Source of the DNA: Ephydatia muelleri
Taxonomy: Eukaryota; Porifera; Demospongiae; Spongillida; Spongillidae
Reading direction: 5' to 3'
Assembly (NCBI GenBank): GCA_013339895.1
Contig: JABACO010000001.1
Location: forward strand, 24,915,920 to 24,979,919
Length of the DNA stretch: 64,000 bases
Position numbers and translations under genes: made by a program. Each line of letters begins with the position of its first letter. Position 1 is the stretch's first letter. The notes beneath the pieces are model-generated. The model ran no database searches, was not told the DNA's origin, and saw nothing but the letters and a program-made list of their open reading frames with translations. Below are positions 42,672-53,339 of the stretch, one piece after another.

Positions 42672-43194
42672 CCAGTACAAGTTCCAAGAGAGACAATGGA
42701 TCCGCATCAGGACGGAGCACCTTTTAAGGGAATCCCCTCCCCCACCTCAGCGCCGGTACGGTCATACGATGGTTAGCTTCGGTCGCAGTCTGTACGTCTT
42801 TGGGGGGGCTGCTGATGGTATCCTTGACAATGAGATCCACACGCCTTTGACATCGACTCTCGTTCCTGGAGGGCCTCAGGGAGCCAGGTCCCCCTGTGCT
42901 CGCGTCTTCCATTCAAACTGCTGTCTGCAGTGATGCCATGTACGTGTTTGGTGGGACTGTTGATCCCAGACCAGCCTGAGTGGAGAGCTCTACCATATCT
43001 AGTTCTCCTCCTACCCCAAGTGCACCCTCGTCGATGACTTTGAGAAGCTCCTCCTCAGGGAGCAGTTCTGTGATGTCCACTTCCTCATTGGTAGCAAAGA
43101 GAAGTGTGTGGGAGCCCACGCTGTGTTGGTGGCTGCCCAGTCTCCATTCCTGAGACGGAAGCTTCTGGAGACCCACAACCCAGCACCATGAAGC
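42570..43194 (+). pseudogene. LZTR1-like kelch/BTB pseudogene
   Basis: Encodes kelch motifs [20 protein letters not shown] and [20 protein letters not shown]. After frameshifts it encodes the BTB start YPKCTLVDDFEKLLLREQFC, then DVHFLIGSKEKCVGAHAVLV. This order matches LZTR1, which links kelch repeats to BTB/BACK domains and serves as a cullin-3 adaptor. Kelch repeats in the middle are missing and frames change at about 42,850-42,990. No introns are visible, so it may be retrocopied. Confidence 0.82.
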
Positions 43195-43765
43195 CATGAC
43201 GCATACTCACCTACCTTTGTCCTGGACGGCTCCGCTTCATGTCCACCTGAAGGAGGTCTTATTTACCTTAACTGTTGTAGTATCACTTGTGTGAAATTCC
43301 AACAGAAGGCGTTTAGGATTTGGAGTAATAGCTTATAGGTGGAGGGTTGCTCGGTGGGCAGTGAGCATCCATAGAAATTAATAATTGTGGTGATTACAGC
43401 ATCCCTAAATTGCTGCCGAGCCATGACTAATTTATCATGAGTCTTATGCAACTTTTTCCACTTCTTTGACAGGGCCTACAGATGTACCCTTCCTCCAAAT
43501 ACTGCATGTTATATACCGTTGGAGAACCTTTGCAACACAATGTGCGCAATCTTAGCAATCTTGGTGGGCAACAGTACTAAGTAAATGTCGATAGCGTTTC
43601 ACCTGGCTTAAGTCATTCTGGCGTAGTTTGCAGTACAGCATTGTTGCTGCACGCTTGGACGTTAGTAATTTCCGTTCTGTAATTAATTAAATTCCTGGCT
43701 ACGTAATTAAATTCCTCGCGACGTTGGATTGATATTGTTACATAATCACTGGACACAGCAGTTCA
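43195..43765. other. No gene recognised
   Basis: Contains the phrase gtccacctgaaggaggtctt, shared with 63001, and gccatgacgcat, shared with 39950. These are small repeat pieces without known identity. Confidence 0.4.
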
Positions 43766-43839
43766 CCAGACCCTCTTTCCCACGTAGTGGTGATGTAATC
43801 CATCCGCAGCTTTGGAAATCAGGGTCTGGGTACGAGACT
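43766..43839 (+). repeat. Short CCAGACCC-type MITE
   Basis: The best-preserved copy: ccagaccctctttcccacgt to agggtctgggtacgagact, about 74 bp, with inverted CCAGACCCT/AGGGTCTGG. Confidence 0.88.
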
Positions 43840-43939
43840 ATCGCACTTTTACGGTACGGATAATCAATCATCATCTTATTCACACCTCAATGACATAATA
43901 CATTCTGCATCTCAAACCTAAATAGGGGTACTGTATTAG

Positions 43940-44515
43940 ATGGGCATTACAGAGGGTCCATCAAACAATCTTTGCCACATCAACTCCAGGATGTAGGTTT
44001 CAAAGCGGCGGGATTGCATCGTCTCCTCACGCATTGTACGCTTAATTGTACTCCACATTGCTTCTACTCCTAGCGTGTGAACACCTATAACAGGGCCATC
44101 AAAGTGATTCACTGTCTGATGAGCTAGGCCTGTAGTGGTTGAAACTTTGTTATATGCTGCTCATTTGTCACTGTGCACTATGCTGCCTGGTCGTATATAC
44201 TGCTGAATTATTGGCAGTGATGTGGCTGCATCCCTATGCTCCACCTCAACGAGAAAGCACTTCCAGAAATTCGTTCCATGCCTCCAAAAGCCCAGTGTCC
44301 GTCAATGAACCCGACATATCCACGGTTGTACTTGCATCTTCCAAATTTGCTCTTGTCAATTTCTATTTCAACTCCAGGTCCTCCTATGATAGCAGGATGG
44401 TCGATGAACTACTACTGTACGCAAGCATCTCTTGCGAAATTATACCAATCGATGGCCATTTTGTTGCATATTTAAGCCTCCACCATCATCTTCCCAACTG
44501 GGGTTTTGGAGGACC
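43940..44515 (-). pseudogene. Merlin (IS1595/ISXO2-like) transposase fragment
   Basis: The minus strand encodes IIGGPGVEIEIDKSKFGRCK, GHWAFGGMER, then IRPGSIVHSDK, TGLAHQTVNHFDGPVIGVHT and LGVEAMWSTIKRTMREE. All three catalytic positions (D in EIDKSKF, D in HSDK, E in VEAMW) are still readable. One frameshift near 44235 and one stop at the usual tryptophan after HSDK have inactivated it. The N-terminal part is missing. ISXO2-like DDE domains in animals belong to the Merlin superfamily. Confidence 0.85.
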
Positions 44516-45018
44516 ATAAATGCAAGATTTGTACTATCTTCTCTATTGGCAACCGACTCACTTCAAAAAATGTACTACACTGTTTGCAATAGCTGTGAAG
44601 AAATTATATAATGACATGTTGGTGCCCATGTGTATCGTACCTAGAGGTGATGATGATGGCATTGAAGACTGCACATGGTGTGAAATAACTGCAAAGAAAT
44701 CTCAATGGCATGTGTGTGCCTGAATACAGTTTATCAGTGTATCATACCTAGAAGTGAAGATGTCGGCATTGATGGCTGCTCATTGTGTGGAGCAGCTGCA
44801 TAGAAATTACACTCTAGGTGTGAGGGGTACAAAAATACCTTGTGGCATTGTATTAAATGAACAGGACTGAATGTGTGCTTGTAATTGATTTCAAAAGTCT
44901 GAGCTGTATCTGATCTTTAATTTGCTTCAGCATAGTGACCATCAATGCAGTGATAGCAAGCTGACAATTGAAACAGACACAGACACAGGAGACTGGGTCA
45001 GCACTTGTAACCTAGGTT
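44516..45018. other. No feature recognised
   Basis: No recognised gene; a short internal similarity exists between 44630-44700 and 44745-44815. Confidence 0.4.
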
Positions 45019-45036
45019 ACCCCCCCCCCCCCCTCC

Positions 45037-45090
45037 CTGATGATCGGTTGGAGTGATCTTTCCGTGAAACATGTTGGGTCGAACATAGTC
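45037..45090 (+). ncRNA. Hammerhead-like motif next to a Penelope fragment (copy 1)
   Basis: Reads ctgatga, then tcgg...ccgt, then gaaac, a short hairpin (acatgtt/aacatagt) and gtc. This is the core order of a hammerhead ribozyme. Helix II would be CGG/CCG with an unpaired T-T next to the core, which is not canonical, so activity is doubtful. Penelope elements are known to carry hammerheads in their terminal repeats. Confidence 0.4.
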
Positions 45091-45147
45091 GTGGTGAAAG
45101 CCTGACATTGTTTGTAATATTGAAATCATGTCTCCCACATAGAAATG

Positions 45148-45660
45148 GGACCGAAAGCTGAACAAAGGAAAAAGGGTGCCGCTATGCAAGAAGCCAGAAA
45201 GGAGGCCTCTCCTGATTGGTTGGCGGAAGGGGGGATACACTCTGCGTCCAACCCAAACCCGGGTCGGGCTAACACAGAATTCCACCAGAGAAGGCTAATG
45301 CTAGCCTTGGTAGCCCACAAAACGGAGAGTAAAATCCCGGGCCCACCAGACATGACAGAGAAGGAAAAATCCCCTGTCAACGGCGAAGGCCACCAGCTCA
45401 CCGGCCCGTATGGCAATCCACCACGCCCTGCCGGAGGAGGGATTCTTAACCGGAACCTCCTCGGAGGTTGCAGAGATGGAAACATCTCCCGCTTCAACAC
45501 TTGTCGGTGTAGCGGCAGGGGAACCTGTTCGAGCATCGAGCGACGTGCCGGCTACCAGTCTGCAGCACGAAGTAGTTTTACCCAAACTCGTTCGAAGTTG
45601 GTCTGGGGCCTACTGTCGTCCCTTTGTAGGGACACAAACACTTTCAGCTTGCGTGCTGTC
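45148..45660 (+). pseudogene. Penelope ORF N-terminal fragment, plus strand
   Basis: Encodes WLAEGGIHSASNPNPGRANT, then LMLALVAHKTESKIPGPPDM and, after a frame change, HALPEEGFLTGTSSEVAEME. It matches the N-terminus of the minus-strand ORF at 54496-55617. It meets a minus-strand fragment of the same protein head to head at about 45610. Confidence 0.8.
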
Positions 45661-46433
45661 CCACATCTCAGCTAGTTTACTGAGATCAGGTGGGGTACAA
45701 TTAGCCTCATGTAGGAACTTGGTTGTTCCTCCTAGGTGGGCGTCAACTTCCCAGTTGCCTCTTTTAGCGTTTTCCTTTTCAAAGGAAATGGCCATCTTGA
45801 TCCTCTGTTTCCAGAATGAGACATCGAGGGCTCTCCACCTCTCCTGCATTTCCTCGGTAGCCTCCCCAAAGGTCTGTTCTCTCTCGTCTGTTTCTGCCTT
45901 TCGGTCTAGAATGGAAGGAAAAGTGTTTGGCAGTTTGTTTAACCGCTTTGCCTATTTTACCTCTGCCCCTCTTTCGAGTGCCTGATGTATCCAGCTGGTG
46001 TTGGGCGAGTCTGAAACTCTCTTCCTGTGCTTTGTCCCACGCATCAGCCAATTTGTTCAGGCCCAGTGGGGTGCAATTGGCCTCTCTGAGAAGTTTCGTA
46101 GTGCTTTCCAGGTGGCCATCTACTTCCTTGCTGGTATTCTCAGCGCTTTTTCCTTTGATTAAAACTGCCATTTATGTCCTCTGTTTCCAGAAGGAGATGT
46201 TTCCAGAAGGAGATGTCTAAAGCCCTCCACCTAGCTTGCACAGCCTCGGTTGCCTCCCCGAAGGGGACTGCCTTTGGTGCAAAGTTAGGTGGGAACAATC
46301 CACTGGCAAGGTTTTGCTCCAGGTGGTTTATCCGGAGCTGGACCTTCCCGGCTTTCACCAGGAGGGTCGTTAGCTTTGTGCCTGCCAACTCTAGCATGTC
46401 CATAAATCGAGCAAACGCCCTTTGGTGGGGCAT
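45610..46433 (-). pseudogene. Penelope ORF middle fragments, minus strand, partly duplicated
   Basis: The piece 46433-46140 (AFARFMDMLELAGTKLTTLL to ARWRALDISFWK), the piece 46171-45860 (KEVDGHLESTTKLLREANCT to RKRGRGKIGKAVKQTAKHF) and 45849-45610 (MQERWRALDVSFWKQRIKMA) are overlapping parts of the same coiled N-terminal Penelope protein. The second and third repeat the same segment. Probably nested or tandem 5'-truncated insertions. Confidence 0.78.
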
Positions 46434-46919
46434 TTGCCTGTCCTTCCAAGTTGGTTTACATGGCTCTCTTCCCCAGCACCATGAGGTGAGGAGGCAGGGT
46501 TAGGGTGTGTGTCCCATAAAGCATTGTATCTTTAGCCATTTCTTCTCGGCTGAACAAAACATCCATTCCTTGCAGACAGGATCTTTGGGTGGGATGGCCA
46601 AAATGTCAATATCTCTAATACACTTCATGGCAGTCATTTTTACTTTTATACAAGCATTTTTTATACTGTTGTATCAGTGCTAGCTTATAAGTACCTAACA
46701 TATCTTCATCCTTATAAATCTGAACGATATTCCTGCAAGCAGGACCCACTCTACTAAGCAATGATTGGGTATTTTGCATGGATAAAGGTCTTAAAACAGC
46801 ACTTGGAGGGTTCATCTTCACTAAACCAAAATCCTTCCATAATGAAATCTTTCTAGTAGCACACTGAACACATACATAACAGCAAACAGCCATACAAAAC
46901 AAAGTTATTATAGTTGCTG

Positions 46920-47560
46920 TTAATGTTTGTCAATATTGCGATCTGTAACAGTACAGCTCACATTTAGAGATATTGACATGTAGGCCAAGAGGGGGCGTCC
47001 TAACTCCTGTATAAGGGTTATGGATGAAGATTTCTTGCCTGCTAAGATGCCATTGTCAAGATACCAAGTTTGGAATAATAAATGGTTGCACTCCGTATCC
47101 TCTTTAATAGCTCCAGCAATCTTATGCCAGACCAAAGAAAACAGAAAAGGACCCGGTGGGTCTCCCTGCTGCACACCTGATTGTGATGTTAGCTGGCCCA
47201 TAGCCATAACATCAAGCCACCCAAGGAAGCAAATCTGGAAAATGCTTTGTGCATTCCTGTAAACAGCACCTCTGGAGACTAAATTGAATGCATTCTTCAA
47301 ATCCACCTTGAGAACAGAAAATCAATTTCACTCCAATGCTTATCCACACAGGCCCTTATTCCATGAATAATCTTTTGTGAACCCATCAGGAAGCCTCACC
47401 AAATTGTATGGGCTCAAAAAAATCGATAACCCGATGTTCAATGACAGCACAGAAACATTTCCCTGCCAACTACCTCAGGACCTCACCCACAGCAATTGGT
47501 CTTATGTCCAAGGTACAACCAGGCTTTAACTTGCTGAGCGCTGTCAAGGACCCACCTTCA
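46920..47560 (-). pseudogene. Non-LTR-type reverse transcriptase fragment (copy 1)
   Basis: RT motifs on the minus strand: LRPIAVGEVLR-like sequence near 47500, then MDLKNAFNLVSRGAVYRNAQ, SGVQQGDPPGPFLFSLVWHK and WYLDNGILAG (the second-aspartate box reads LDN instead of LDD). Stops interrupt the 5' part. The SQSGVQQGDP signature occurs in animal non-LTR elements that also carry a knuckle and RLE domain like the one at 12888-14027. Confidence 0.8.
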
Positions 47561-47835
47561 CCGAGTCCGCATAATGGTAACCAGGACTAATTTGTAATCC
47601 ACAAAAGCAGTGAAACCTGCTTCATAATACAATAAAATTATTTAATTATGTGAACTTCATGCAAAACGATATATACATTACATACACACAAAACAATTAT
47701 ACAGCACTGAGTGCTGGATTTATTCTGGCAGGTATGGAAGCCATTATCTTGTGCAGGTTGGTGCCGGGGTTCTATTCATATGAGGAGCATTAGAATTAGG
47801 TTTGTATCTGCTCTTCTTCTTAAGGAAGCACGAAA

Positions 47836-48245
47836 GTGGTACCTGAATCTCAATTACAAACCAGTTGGTCGAATTCTGAGATAATATTGTCCAAAGTCAC
47901 TAAAGGAGGCTCGACGCATTTGGTGAACGGAGAAAAGATTTGCCGAAATGCATTCCTCGCTGCTGTTGGGATTTCAAGGAGAAGATGCCAGGTGTTGAAA
48001 GATTATTTGTGTGGCAGTATTAAAGCTCTCTGTATGCCAACATCCAGAACAATCACGGCGAAAACAGCGGACGCTGATTCGTGGATGACAAAGTATTTTC
48101 GGATAGAATGCCACACAACGGTCAGTTACACCTACCTCATTACAGCAGCGTCCATCATCGTGAGCGACATCAAGCACAGGCTGCACTTTGACAAATTTTG
48201 GACTCCTACTTCGAAGGCTTCTGCATTTTGCATTTATGTTGCCAT
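47836..48245 (+). pseudogene. Transposase-like N-terminal fragment, uncertain
   Basis: Encodes HLVNGEKICRNAFLAAVGIS, then RRRCQVLKDYLCG and a polar tail. The CR-x-AF-x-GIS pattern resembles the N-terminal region of a transposase-like family whose catalytic part looks like 51253-52962. It is inserted between the two halves of duplication copy 1 and absent from copy 2. Confidence 0.4.
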
Positions 48246-49004
48246 GACATGTATCGGTGCTAAATGGTGATATTGTCAGTTCATTAAAAAAGCACAAAGA
48301 AAGCGCTTTTAGCAGGCACAGCCCCATTTCGCACTTTAGACTCTCAGCGATATGTTGATAATGTGCTACACGTGTTCTTTCCACATACAGCCGTAAACTG
48401 CATGTATGCGTAGTGTTTATTGCATGACCAAACATCACAGCATCATGATAGCATATGTACTCAATACGAATAACTTTCATGCGTGCATAATACAACGTAG
48501 GGTACAGGGTCGCCTAAACCCTCAAGGTGTTGCCGTGGTATGATGCTCTTCACTTCTTCTTGGGCGGCCTCCCTCTCTTCTTAGCAGCTAATTGGATAGA
48601 TTTTTTAGGCTTCAGTTCAATGCAATCAACTTGTACTTCACAAACGCTCCCTCACAACTACTGAGGTTGCCCTACACACTGTCCTAACTACATGAAAGTT
48701 TTTACAGCCATGCGATTGCCCCCAAGTTTATTTAACCCAAAAAAAAACCCTTGCCCCACAGCTATTAAACACTAAAAAAGGTAAAATGGATAGAAGCTAC
48801 TAGCTATAGCTATTTGAATATATAGTACCTGTGTGAACTTTGTGTTTCATGATACGACAAGCTGATCACCACCACCTTAGAGTTAAAGACAACTCTTTCC
48901 TTTTGAGGTAACTATATTTGTTTACATAATGTGATATCAAATGGACACATGCAATGGATACTGCAGAAGTAAAGGAGTTTTGTTTGTGTTTAGCTGGTTC
49001 GTTC

Positions 49005-49225
49005 TTAAAAAAAAACACAGCTAAACTCACGTCGCCATTGGTTGAATTCATCTTCTCTTGAGCGTTTCCATGGCAGAGTCAAATCTAAAATGTTCACAAA
49101 CAGTTCCTTGTTCATGATCCCTTCAAATATGCATATCGCTGTTCTGCCTTCCATACTTATGCCTGCCCAGACATGGACTTTCAGAGGATGCTTAGGCCTA
49201 TATACAGAAGAATTATACATGTTCT
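49005..49225 (-). pseudogene. Tc1/mariner transposase fragment
   Basis: Encodes HPLKVHVWAGISMEGRTAIC, then IFEGIMNKELFVNILD, the region around the second catalytic aspartate block of Tc1-like transposases. Flanking catalytic parts are lost or unrecognisable. Confidence 0.82.
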
Positions 49226-49860
49226 AAATATATAACCAGTACATTGTATGGCAACTGTGGTGCAATGTTATAATGCTGTGCCTGCTGTCGAGTATGTCCT
49301 TCCAGGAGCCCTTTTGCCACAGCAATTCTGAAATCCATTTGGGTGAGTTGTTGTTACACTGTTATACATTAAATTGGAGTTCAGGTCAATAAGGTGGAAA
49401 AAAAACCCGTTTCCACCACTTGATTTGGCTATGGAAGTATCCATAGTACAATACCAGCTGGTCTGATAGGTCCACATATTTGTTGTATTCATCATCTTTG
49501 GCTTCTGGATTGACTCAACACCACCTCGCGCACCACGGGACCGTCTTTGAACATCCACCATTGTGTCGTCATGTAAAGTGGACAGTAGTGTCACCGCTCT
49601 TTTGTCCATCCATTTTAGACACGCTGTCGTCCACTGCTGCTTTCTCACTATGCACCTCTCCTTTCTTCAACTTCACAGATTTGAAGGCTTTTGAAAGCCA
49701 TTTTGAGCCGACTGTGCCACATGCACCTGTCGACGCCGGAGGGTTTTATAAGTTATCAACGTACAGAGAGTAATAACTCAATTCAACAGCTAAACACACG
49801 TGGTGGAAGACTATTATATATATCAGGTGAAAATAATCTCAGAGGCACGTGATGGTGAAC
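49226..49860. other. No confident feature
   Basis: Open stretches on both strands (for example minus 49648-49268) match nothing I recognise. Confidence 0.35.
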
Positions 49861-49867
49861 AAGGTGT

Positions 49868-50056
49868 GAAAGTTCATAAGTTCACTACATTACTCCCCTC
49901 CCTAGTGTGGGAAGATACTGTATCTTGGCGACCCTTGATGTCAACGCTGAAATGTTTATCAGTGCGCTTGAGAACTGGGTATGGTCCATCATATGGTGGT
50001 TGAAGGGGTTTGCGAACGGCGTCATGCCTAATGAAGACATGGGTGGCTGTTGATAG
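49868..50056 (-). pseudogene. Ty3/Gypsy integrase C-terminal tail fragment
   Basis: The minus strand encodes ATHVFIRHDAVRKPLQPPYD, then GPYPVLKRTDKHFSVDIKGR and QDTVS. This is the GPY/F module at the end of Gypsy-type integrase. Only this piece of the element is seen. Confidence 0.82.
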
Positions 50057-50149
50057 ACCACATCAACCTCCTTTGGAAACATGGATGTGTGAGTGGTATT
50101 TAGGTATTTGGTGTGACAAGCACACAGTGGTTTAGAAGTGTAGTCCATG

Positions 50150-51250
50150 AGGACATTTAAATTTATTAATTAATACCTGTTTTGTATTTTATGTTACATA
50201 ATATCAAACCACATAATCAAGATTAAAAGTACTGCTTTTAAAACTGAATAACAAGATACCCTGCAGTAGTTAACTACACATAACTATTCCTTTATTCACC
50301 GTTAACAAGTGGTGGAATAGCATAATTTTTTACAAATGAATCAAACCAATGTAATCAAGTATAAGATTACTGCAATAGAACGTTTAGTTATTACTACAAA
50401 TCTAATGAGGACTCAGTTTAAACGCCACTGTTTAAATGCTATCTCCAGATGCCATGTGAGTTGAAGGTTGTTGGGCTATAGCAGGGTCATTATAAGTCAA
50501 ATCAACACATTTATTGACACCAATGATTTCTTTCTTTGCAGTATTTTGTATGCTTGTTGTACTCATTAAGTTAAACAAAAACACAAAATTTTACACTCCA
50601 ATAACGAATCATTTGGGAACCACAAGGTGTGAAAAAATTGACCACAAATGTAAACATTACTGAATATCTCGATGGGCATAGCAAGTACAACTGAAATATT
50701 TTTACTACATGTAGCTGCCAAGGGAGGCTATATTTCGTTTAAATGGGCGTGGTTCTACGTTTCAAAACATGCTATGTACATTGTTTTATATGCAACTTAA
50801 CTGTGCTATTTAAAAAGTAACACTTTTTTTTCAGTTTTCCCCCCTATAAATTGAAGAATACACTATTTTCTTTAGGTCTTCCAATTCTGAAAATGGTTCA
50901 AAAAGCCATGCCCTTGGTATAATGCGTTAAAGTATGTGTGTTGCTGAGCTCCAAGAGCTGCATTGAAACCTTACAAAGGTAATAATTGGTCCTATGTCAA
51001 CGCGCTATGTAAACGTTCTGTGCAGGGCAAACAAACATCATTACACATAGTTCTGTGAAGTAAGAACTATTTTAAATTGTACAGTCGGGATTGGGGAGTT
51101 ATACTGTAGCCACACCAAACATTCTAATGTTCAACAGGTTTGCAATCAATACTAGAATACAAAAGAATAGGGAGATCCTGTAGAATGGTATCTACACATA
51201 CATGTATCTACAACATTGAAACAAACTACATACACTCATGTCCAATGCAC
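50150..51250. other. No feature recognised
   Basis: AT-rich, stop-dense sequence with no recognised repeat or gene. Confidence 0.45.
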
Positions 51251-51252
51251 AT

Positions 51253-52962
51253 TTATGCTATAGTGGTGGAAATGGTTTTCATCACTTTCTTTGTAAACTT
51301 TTCTGTACTGCTTGAATATGGCTTAACTTCTATCTGTGAGTTACTAATAGGCTTAAAACAATGAAACTTATGAGTTCCTGGTATAGTTTTTGATTGTGAA
51401 AATCTGGCTTCTAGTAGTTCCAACTCCTTCTCATATTCCTTATTGTCTACATAACCAAAGTTCATGCCATGAATTTCATTTGTAGCAAATGTAAATAATT
51501 GCTCAGCACTTAATATTTGGTTCTCAGTGGGACGCTGCAAACTTGCTTTAGTTGCAAGCCGTTTCAGGGTGCCCGCTATGCCATCAGCAGCTGTTTTGCC
51601 ATGTGAAGTGGCAAAAAAGTGCCACTCTGCTGCTATACCAAAATCTTCCAAATGGTGGCAAAGGTTAACAAAGTTCTTTCTGTTTTTATATTGTGCTGAG
51701 CACCCATCAGACACATAGAATATTTTGCTTGGTACACTACCTAACAATTCTGTTAAAAAAGTAATTAGCTTTTTCTGAAACAAGTGTACAGAAACTGTGT
51801 CATGGACTGTACTTTCTGCTATGATGATGTAACATCTGTTTAAAAGCTGTCCATCAGAATCCTTGTAATAGCACATAAATGGATGTACTGTTGCTTGTGA
51901 TGCATGCCAGTGGTAGGATTGGATGGCATCTTGCACAATACAAGTATAATTTTCTGAGAAATCTGCTATGACTAAAACTTCTCCATGCTTTAGATTTGTC
52001 TTCAAATCTTGAACATAGTTAGCCTGTACCTTAGCTATAAAATCATGTTGCTTGAGTTTATTCAACATTTCCATAAAATATTCCAAAAACTCATCGACTT
52101 GCTGTATTGTTGTTATCAAATTTGAACGATCTGTCGTAGTCCATTGTTGGTACTGAATATTGTCGATCATGTTGTTGTCCATAATTTGTTGTAGCTTCTC
52201 TTTCAATTTGTTTGTTCCAGGACATTGTTTGCAGTGGCTCATGTAGCAGTCAATACTTGGAGGATTGCACATAATGGCAGCCAAGCAGTGTCTGTAGTGA
52301 GTGAAAGCACCATGACTTAAAACAGACAATTTACTTCCAATAAACAATAGCTTGGTATTTTGGTGGTGAGTACAAACACAAACTGTGTGTGTCCCACTGG
52401 AACCTGCCAGCACGCATTCTTTTGGTCATAGACTAGCAAAAGTAGAGAATCCAACTTTAACGCTGGGATGAAGCACTTTAAAGTGCTGGTAAGCTTCTTT
52501 TAAGTTACACAATAGCAGCCTTTTCTGTCTGTGCTCTCTCTTACCCTCTTTAGTAATTACATGCTGGTCTGGCCCATACCCCTTATGTGGGTTGTGTTTG
52601 CGCACTAATCCTAAAGCTGCATTGCGCTTTGCACGCAGGTGAAGGTGATCGTCATCTAGTGAACAAAGGGTAGAAGGGTTGAACAACATATTAACACAGT
52701 TCTTCCAAGCTGATGTACTGGCATCTGCAAGCACATGGTCCATGGTCATTGTAGACTTGAAGTGAGCACCATAATGTTGTCCCTCTGTGTCATAGGAAAT
52801 ACCCTTCATGAATCTTTTCCAAGGTTCTTCACTTAGGTCAGAGGCAGGTCCATAGGCTTTCCTAACCTTTTTGTCAAACAAGGCAGTGGGGGAACAGCGA
52901 TAGAAATGTAGCCAGAAGAGTGTCTTCAAGCAAAGCTCAATGTCACAAGTAAATAAAAACAT
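51253..52962 (-). pseudogene. Unclassified DDE-like transposase gene with one in-frame TGA
   Basis: A near-continuous frame of about 569 codons, broken only by TGA at 52426-52428 (codons on both sides are in the same frame; CGA-to-TGA would explain it). Features in order: a Lys/Arg-rich region, a Cys/His group (CVLAGSSGTHTVCVCTHH), a later CDMSHCKQC-like pair, and EVLVIADFSENYTC (first acidic strand). Then come IFYVSDGCSAQYKN (second) and FFATSHGKTAADGIAGTLKR (third). The spacing resembles an RNase H-fold DDE enzyme. The upstream end is cut by a foldback element that supplies the first codons. I cannot assign a superfamily. Confidence 0.65.
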
Positions 52963-53241
52963 TCTCTAACGAGAAAGTTGGTGGGTATATAGGATTGACA
53001 ATGTTGGTGTAAAAAGCACGGAAACAAGTGTGACAGAAATGTTACTGGAAAATTGAAATAGGCCTATATTTAGCCCAGTCACATTTAGGCAGCGCACGCC
53101 TGAGAAAATGGGCTAAATATAGACCTATTTCAATTTTCCAGTAACATTTCTGTCACACTTGTTTCCGTGCTTTTTACACCAACATTGTCAATCCTATATA
53201 CCCACCAACTTTCTCGTTAGAGAATGTTTTTATTTACTTGT
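52945..53241. mobile_element. Foldback element, family F1 copy 2
   Basis: Starts acaagtaaataaaaacattc and ends with its inverse. Arms of about 130 bases surround a 35-base spacer (cacatttaggcagcgcacgc). Homologous to 28041-28323. Confidence 0.95.
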
Positions 53242-53339
53242 TTCATAAGTTTTTTTTTCTCCGTGTCATAGAACTTATAAACGTTTTTTTTTACAATACG
53301 ACTTTAATAATGAAAAGTAATAAATTAACGAACACATAA

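Larger units (their letters stand above)
46515..49010. repeat. Segmental duplication, copy 1
   Basis: Matches 58085-60690 in the same orientation through several landmarks: gaacaaaacatccattcctt, gaaaggtcttaaaacagcac-type sequence, the RT fragment, cacgtgttctttccacatac, ggcggcctccctctcttctt-type sequence and tagaagctactagctatagc. About 0.6 kb at 47600-48240 has no counterpart and is replaced by different sequence in copy 2. Confidence 0.88.
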
